Source: Haplosporangium gracile
Lineage: Eukaryota > Mortierellomycota > Mortierellomycetes > Mortierellales > Mortierellaceae
DNA length: 14,585 nucleotides
NCBI GenBank assembly: GCA_015499985.1
Contig: JAAAUF010000996.1
Coordinates: 1 to 14,585, forward strand
Direction: 5' to 3'
Under the pieces are notes generated by a model that searched no databases, had not been told where the DNA came from, and saw only the letters and a list, made by a program, of their open reading frames with translations. Positions 8,501-14,585 of the stretch are shown here, piece by piece (within the stretch, counting starts at the first letter, position 1; the number at the start of each line of letters is the position of its first letter). The translations under genes were made by a program, and so were the position numbers.

Positions 8501-11500
8501 TCCACATTTCCTACCCCGCCCCCATTCCGGTGCCGATCATATTCGAGATCCTGATACGCCATCATCCGACACTGCGCCGTGTTGACAAACTCGAGCAAAA
8601 GGAGCAGTTGGTCCAGTTTTGCGGCGACCTGCTGGTTCTGCCGGGCGCTGATGGCCGAGTCATAATCCAGATCTTGGAGAATGTAGCCGCCTTCCCCAGG
8701 GAGCTGGGCCCCGATCGCAGTGGCCGTATGATGTCCAGTCCAGGAATCACTCTCTTCAAACAGACGCGTCATTCCTGCAATCTTGGAGGGTCTCGCTCCA
8801 GGAGTACCTGATTCGCCTTCACCATTGCTTGCAATGGTGCTGTCACCGCCTGAAAGGTTGCTCAGACCACCGCTGCTTCCAAGAGACGCCACCATCGAGG
8901 TTGAGGAAGGAATTTGGAGACGGTTCTGGAAGGATGTCGAGTGGACGCGCTGGAGGTGCTGACGAGAGCCGTTGTTAGAAGTGAGGGAAAACGAATGCGC
9001 TCCTCGTCCGACAGAATTATGGACCATGGCGCTTGCAGATCGTTGCAGGAGGGAGAACCCCGTGGCCGTGGCAGCACTGGCTCCAGCACCCGACGATGGA
9101 GAAGTGCCACCAACCCGTCGATATCCCGAAACACCGCCACCGTAAAATCCACCTGCTCCGTTCCCAATGTTCTGTTGTTGTTGTTGTTGGACTGTCTGAA
9201 CCTTGGCAAGCTGAGACGTAATATCGGCCAGTTTCGACCGGATCTCCGAAAGAGCTGAGATGTCTCTCTGGTGGGCACTCGGGTCTGTCGCCGAGAGTTG
9301 CATCACGTCAATGATCTCGTCCTTGAGCTCCTCAAACTCCTGTCTCTGCCCTGCAGTCGCTTCCTTGATCTCCACCAGCTTCTTGACCAGAGCCGACGAG
9401 ACCTGATTGAGTAGAGTTGTCATTGACTGGAGGGATTCTTCTTGCTTAAGCGCGAGGTGGTCGAACTCTGGAAGGATGGTGTCGCGGAGCTTTTGGGTCA
9501 GCTCTGTTGATGAGAAGGTGGGCACGGCAGAGGGGGTAGCGACCACAGTAGCAGCGGTATTAGAAGAGGAAGATGGCAATGCCTCCGAGAGCAGAAACGA
9601 GGAAAGCGAAGCTGGCAATGCAAGGCCGAGGTGTGGGATTCCGCTTGACCCGACTGTCGATGAGACCGTGGGAGGAGAAGGCAATGACGCTACTGTCCTT
9701 CCTGTCGATTGAGGTTCAACTGGCGACACCCTCGTTGGTTCCTTGGGACTCGTAGACGTAAGCACTGCCTTCTTCGTCGCCAACTCTTCTCCCTCGTCGT
9801 TGTCATCATCATCAGACTCGTCGTGATTGGCACTCTGTGGGCGTTTCAACGGACCTGCTGGGTTGGTGGTAGGGGTAGGCGAAGTTGAAGCTTGAGTCTT
9901 CCTCAGCAACTCCTTGCTCTTTTGTTGAATGATGACCAAATCCTCCCGATAGAACGTATCTGCCGCGCCAGGTAGGGGCTGATCCGGCAGACAGGGAGTA
10001 AAGATGTATGTGGGATGTCGAGTCAAACTCTTCAGAATCTCCTTCACGTCCTCTTGGAATCGACGAGCACTCTCGGGGTTGTTGATGTCGGCCCGCTCCA
10101 GGATCCGCTTCAGCCTCTTGGAATGGTCCTCCAGGATCTCCAGGGTCTCGGTGTACTTGTTGCGAACTTGCAATAAATACACACTAATCCCGAGAGCTGA
10201 TGGCGGGTTGCTATTTGTGGTAAGAGGGGGAAGATGCCCGCCTACAGACATGCGTCGATCGCGCGCGCCAACAAGTCTCGGCGAAGCAGGCGACGAGTTG
10301 GAAGCAGATCCCGGTTTCGACGACTTGCTGGCATGGATAAACTGATCCATGACCAACAGAACCCTCTTTATCTCTGAGCTCCGAGTATCGAGGTTGACAG
10401 AAAGACCGACGAGGATAGACTTGATCATCTTGTACGACACCGCATTCAACGACGATTCGCTGGCATGGACCCGGATGCATTCTAGATGACTGTTGACAAC
10501 CTCCGTAATCTGGTCCGACCCAGTTTCTAGATGAATCCTGGCCTGCTCCAGCAGCTCCTGAACGGTCCTGGCAGTCTTCATCACACGTTCCAGCAACTGG
10601 TCCCGAATCGCATAGTGTTGGTTCACCGTCACCTTGGCGGCTGCCCTCCACGCCTCAAGCTGAACCAACAATGACTCGATCCGCTTTCTCTCCAGCTCCT
10701 GCTCCCTCTGCGAGAGCTGCTGTTCCCTCGTCACCAGATCCTGTTGAACTAATTGAAGATGGCCCTCCAACGCCGCTGTCGCCGCAGCGGTATTGTTGCT
10801 GCTGCCGCCAGTCTTTTCAGTGTGAATAGAGTACTCGAGAGAGTTATTGCGGTGCCGAATGTTGTTAAGCTTGGCTTCCAGTTTCAAGAGTGACGCGCCT
10901 ACAGCCTTCGACATGAGCGAGTTGAGGACATCGATCCAGCCTGTGCGTTCTGACATAGTGTCCGTTGCGAACCAGGTTTCTTCCTTGCGGGTCACCAGCT
11001 TGAACTCAAACCGACCAGAGCCTTTGTTGTCCTGTGCTTTCACTTGAACCTCGTAGCACTCTGCCATATCAATTGTCTTTATCGGAAACAGATGCTAATG
11101 CCATGTAGGGTCAAGACGTTAGTTCAACGCTATTTTTCAAGTGACTTCACATGCAGTTATCTGCTCTATTGATGATAGGATGATTACCTCATTGTCCTTG
11201 AAAAGCGTTAATATCCCTGGATGTGCGTCTCCTCGGAATCTTCCAATTGCATAGCACCTCTTCCATGTCTAATGGTTCGTTTTAAATATATATATAAGGC
11301 GAGGCATATGAGTTCCCTTTCACATAGTACATACATATCGAATTTGGGTTTCATGAGGCTATGAATGGCCTTGAGTTCCAACATAAAAACATACCAGCAA
11401 ATTTCCCCGTCGCCATAACCATCCTTCTTTCGCGATCTAAAGATAAATACGTAGGGTATTAGGATAAACGTGCCAGCTATGCAATCTCATCCGTTCTCTT

Positions 11501-12895
11501 GAACAAAAAAACCACATGTGGTCACGAAAATCATCACTTTACCTGCATTCCAAAAGAAGCAGCATTCGCAGGAGAGGTGATGTTTGCCGTGTCTGTTCTT
11601 GGAGCCGCTGGACTAAAAGGCAGCTGTTGTTGTTGGTGGTGTTGCTGAGATGTTTGCTGGTGGAAGGACTGTCGATAGAGATTCTGAGCCGGAGTACTAT
11701 TGTCGGTATCACTCCATGCACCACTCTGCCGTCGCGATCGTGTTCCAGAAGGGGTGTAGCTACTGTTATGATCTCCAAAACTGTCGCCCTCGTGGCTCAT
11801 CACCAATGGACCCCGACGAGCAAACCGAGACGAGTTGGAAGACGGATCATCGGCGCTGCTGCTGCTATTGATCGCAGAGATGATACCAATCCCTCCAATG
11901 GAGAATGGACGACCCTGTTGAGGTGTTTGGTGAGAAGACGTTGAGGGAGAAAGATTTGAAGGTTCCATATATGAGCTCGGTGCTCCTTGATGCACGGCAG
12001 GTCGAGCTGTAGGCTGAGACCCTAGTCCAAGTGTACTGAACGACGAAGAAATTGCTGCAGTTGCACTCAGGGGTCGTAACGAGGATGTTGCTGGTGTCAA
12101 CATGATAGGCTGACTAGGCGTTTCCACACTGTTCGATCCACCCCCTCCTATTGTTGTTGCTGTTGTTGAGGGTGTAGCACCAGAGTTGGAGACCGGTGGG
12201 GGAACATAGTTCATGATCATGGCCGGGGAAATAGGTCTTGTCAAGGCTTCATAGTAAGACGATGCCTCATCCTGTGTCACTTTCGGTCCTTGCGAGTGCG
12301 TGCTAGGTGTTGAATATGCCGCTCCAGAGGGTGACGATGAAGTATTTGATGCAATAGTGTTTGAGAGCGAGGTCGATACAGACGAGGTGGCCTTCGGTTG
12401 AACCCATGACGTATGCCCTCGTGAGGCCGTTGTGCCCACGTTGCTGTTATTGTTGTTGACACTGGCCGAGACTAGCGAGGTGCTGGACGGTTGACTGATA
12501 TGGATATTGGCTCTGCCCGGTCGAGTTGGTGGTGCAACAGCGCCAGTATTGTTATTGCTGCTGTTGTTAAGGTTGCCACTGCTATTATATTGGCCATTGC
12601 CAGCATTGTATCCGCCACCTTGTCCAGTGTCGCCAGATGGATCGAAATTTGTCTGTTGCTGATGTTGTTGTTGCTGTTGTTGTTGATAGGATTGTTGGGA
12701 TGGCATCCCCGGTGTCTTAGGAAGAGGTCTTCCTGCAAGTACACCTGCACCCAAGTTGGTGGACGACGCCGAGTACGCTCCATTCATTCCTAGCGAGCTA
12801 TTGGATTTATGTGCGAGCAATACAGAGGCTGATCGTGGTCTGGTATATCCTCCTTGTCGCTGTTGTTGCTGGTTGTGAGGTTTCGTGGTATTCAT
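5596..12895 (-). CDS. Giant PH-domain coiled-coil protein, 2324 aa, four exons
   Basis: The exons are 12895-11543, 11436-11395, 11268-11188 and 11094-5596. They are joined by phase-0 introns of 106, 126 and 93 bp with donors GTAAAG, GTATGT and GTAATC and TAG acceptors. The ATG at 12895 has G at -3. Residues 1-451 are Q/N/S/T-rich (polyQ 71-81) with an SH3-ligand-like RPLPKTP at 56-62. The PH domain spans about 452-553: KEGWLWRR, W-K-R-C-Y, LTLFKDNE, FEFKLVT and a closing RTGWIDVL. It is complete only after splicing. A long helical region follows (about 558-750). Then several short amphipathic helices (such as DRIAELLDRMDNK and SLDRIKTLIQQ) alternate with disordered linkers, and the protein ends in a strong coiled coil (about 2204-2324). 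PH domains bind phosphoinositides or proteins, so a cortical or membrane scaffold is likely; the exact role is unknown. No enzyme motif, signal peptide or membrane segment was seen. The gene model is firm, the function is not. Confidence 0.87.
10912..11436 (-). other. PH domain assembled across exons 2-4
   Basis: Exon 2 is a 42-bp mini-exon encoding 14 residues of strand 1 (KEGWLWRRG). Exon 3 (81 bp, 27 residues) gives strands 2-3 (WKRCYAIGRF, ILTLFKD). Exon 4 supplies the rest, including FEFKLVT, the WFA strand and the invariant-type Trp of RTGWIDVL in the C-terminal helix. This order and spacing match the PH fold. The basic residues between strands 1 and 2 (RR...K-R) could contact phosphoinositide, though no exact binding signature can be asserted by eye. 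Confidence 0.8.
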
Positions 12896-13375
12896 GGCTG
12901 GTTTGGCTGGGTATAGTTGAGGTTAAGTGGTTATTGTTTGGGAATAATAAAAGAATAAGAAGAAGTAGCGAAAAGGCGCGGAAGAGGGGAGGAATAGTGT
13001 GTTGACAAAGTAGGGGAAGGGGAAGTGTTTTGCTGAAAAAAAGAAGAAGGAAGAGGAAACAAAACAGAAAAGATAGAAAAGGAGGGACGGAGAAAAAAAA
13101 GGGGTGCACAGTAGGTAGACGCAGTGACAATGACAATGGCAATGACGGGAATAGGCAAGCACACAGTCGACATACGATAGATAGGGTTGGCCAGGTGAGG
13201 GGACAATGGTTTAGGGGCTGGTGTCCGTCAGTTGGTCAGGAGGGGCGTGCAGCGTTGTTTATTTTTTTTTTTGCCTATTGTTGGAGGACAGACCATGAAG
13301 ATGAAAGGTGCGATGAGAGGATGAGGGTGAAGGAGAAGAAGGGAGAGAAGGTAAGGGAGAAAATAACAAAAAGTG
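12896..13375 (-). promoter_or_regulatory. Leader and promoter of the PH-domain gene, pyrimidine-rich
   Basis: Read on the transcribed strand, about 12940-13110 and 13270-13375 are strongly C/T-rich and broken by short mixed stretches. Pyrimidine-rich tracts just upstream of the ATG are common in filamentous fungal promoters and leaders. No TATA box, defined operator or credible ORF with an ATG was found. One plus-strand frame through this region is low-complexity Lys/Arg/Glu sequence caused by the purine bias. Confidence 0.45.
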
Positions 13376-13865
13376 TCTGAGGCAATAGAGATCGCCATCG
13401 AACTCTTCCTTGCCTTTGCTTCCACTCATGACCCGTTTATTCTACCCTGTGATCCTTTGGGCTTGAGTCGAGTAGATGAGAATCCACTGGTCCAAGCCAG
13501 TTACCGCGGACCATGCACAGTAAAAAAGGACATCTCTCTCTCTCTTCTTCTCCCTCTTTCCCTTTTCTCTTGCACTCAAGTGTCGCGTACAACACACGCC
13601 TTTTGCCATTGTGTTCCTTTGAGTTCTTGGTTCAGATCAGAATCTGGAATCACTTCTTTTTTACCCCATGTCTGAGGTTAACCCAATGACCAACGATCCT
13701 AAAGACACTTTCTCTTGCGCAACAAAACGGAAGGACAAGGCATAAATGTAGGATTGCGTATTCTCGTTGAAGTGAGCAAGGTGCATAGAGAAAAGAAAAC
13801 GGCTTTTCAGAAACCAAAAGGAAAAAAATAACAAAAAATAAAAGCCCCCCTGGACCACCAACAAA
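13376..13865. other. Gene-free stretch with a CT tract and poor open frames
   Basis: No supportable gene. There is a CT-rich run at about 13530-13575 on the plus strand and A-rich runs at about 13793-13845. Open frames here are short, have no good start context and show no recognisable motif. The right part borders the transposase remnant and may include its decayed 3' end, where a cysteine-rich SWIM-type finger would be expected but is not legible. Confidence 0.45.
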
Positions 13866-14585
13866 TAAGCGCGCCTTGCCATGACATCGTACTTGATATC
13901 TGGTGATCTAAAAGTCCTCTCCAAGATCTATAACACAAACGTTAAAAAAAGGCGTTGGAAGGGAACTTCATAGATGGCAGCATCAACACTGAAAAATACT
14001 AGTTCCCTTTTTATCATTATTTATCTCTCTGACCATATTCTTGGCTACATCAAAAGGCAGCTCCAATGCCTTTGCTTTTACATCCCTGTCGTATTCCGAG
14101 AGTACCATAAGTTTCAATCCATGCACAACTTTGTAGTGGTGGGTCCTGAAGTCAATATCGGCCACATCTGATAGCAAATGGATCAAATCATCTCCGCGTA
14201 GATCACGTTCATATCCCAAATGCTGTCTCTTCAAGGTCTTATGCCAACTTTCAACGAGATTGTTCGTGTTGACATGCTGGTAACCTTGCTGACGTAGAAG
14301 AATACGGTTACGTTAGTTAAATTGGTCTGTTGCGTTTGTTGTAACACAAAAGAACGGTAAAAAATGTCAACATCGCCATGCCTTACCTTCGATGGTAAAG
14401 GGTCCATCTGACCAGTTTCTCTAGTTTTATCCACTGGCTGTTGATATAGTCGACCATTGCGGTATGTGTTGCATATGTGCATTGAAAGGTGGTGCATTGT
14501 TACTGTAGTTCGGCATCAGAATTTGCATTCCGAATGGCATTCAACCCCTTTCGCATCTCTTTCATGCCTTCCTCCTAAACATACA
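13866..14585 (-). pseudogene. Mutator-like (MULE-type) transposase remnant, C-terminal part
   Basis: The best-preserved block is NTNNLVESWHKTLKRQHLG, whose NTNNLVESWH core lies at 14270-14241. It is followed by a helical region ending LPFDVAKNMVREINND before a TGA at 13983-13985. This pattern is familiar from fungal MULE-family transposases downstream of their catalytic core. Upstream, MVDYINSQWIKLEKLVRW is legible but in a frame that does not join the block through the best intron (GTAAGG at 14396 to AG at 14285), so there is a frameshift or a missed splice. Further upstream, KGLNAIRNANSDAELQ is cut by an in-frame TAA at 14500-14502. Downstream, SPDIKYDVMARRAYL (about 13905-13866) resembles the lead-in to a SWIM zinc finger, but the cysteines are absent. 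The copy is cut by the window edge and looks non-functional. The family call rests on remembered patterns, not a search. Confidence 0.6.

Noticed and set aside
10211..10651. 146-codon minus-strand frame inside the PH gene
   Set aside because: It is out of frame with the long exon, whose coiled-coil reading is continuous and convincing there.
13030..13380. Lys/Arg-rich plus-strand frame as a small basic protein
   Set aside because: The composition follows directly from the GA-rich strand bias, and there is no domain. It is upstream regulatory DNA of the leftward gene.

Overview
This is eukaryotic DNA, most likely from an early-diverging fungus. The Mortierella group (Mucoromycota) is my best guess, but that is inference. 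The evidence is short spliceosomal introns of about 86-126 bp with GTAAGT-like donors and YAG acceptors, AATAAA signals just past stop codons, long serine/threonine/glutamine-rich proteins with CAA/CAG runs, a GCR1_C-type DNA-binding domain, and Mutator-like transposase debris. I see no bacterial features such as operons or Shine-Dalgarno sites. A gene finder that does not allow for introns would misread every real gene here.

Layout, left to right. (1) 1-729: one end of a foldback-type repeat element. It has two long inverted arms, identical over 181 bp, followed by an array of 12-bp palindromes at about 22-bp spacing. (2) 754-1928, plus strand: a decayed hormone-sensitive-lipase-type esterase gene. 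All four catalytic motifs are still legible, but it carries in-frame stops and frameshifts. (3) 2050-4343, minus strand: a two-exon gene for a 735-residue nuclear protein with a C-terminal GCR1_C domain, plus a probable intron in its 5' leader. (4) 4344-5595: the leader and promoter of that gene, a 45-bp direct duplication that resembles a target-site duplication around a tiny A-tailed insert, and an unassigned plus-strand coding-like segment at 5062-5350 with a downstream AATAAA. (5) 5596-12895, minus strand: one very large gene. Four exons joined by three phase-0 introns encode a 2324-residue protein with a low-complexity N-terminus, a pleckstrin-homology (PH) domain and many coiled-coil segments. 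(6) 12896-13865: its pyrimidine-rich leader and promoter, otherwise without genes. (7) 13866-14585, minus strand: a broken Mutator-like transposase remnant that runs off the window.

The two intact genes are both transcribed leftward. They are probably unrelated in function (a putative transcription factor and a membrane- or cortex-associated scaffold), although both carry an RPLPKxP peptide of the SH3-ligand type. Repeat and transposon debris lies at both ends of the window. I found no convincing evidence of a wholly new defence or biosynthetic system. The most unusual signals are the palindrome array attached to the inverted repeat and the very large PH/coiled-coil protein.
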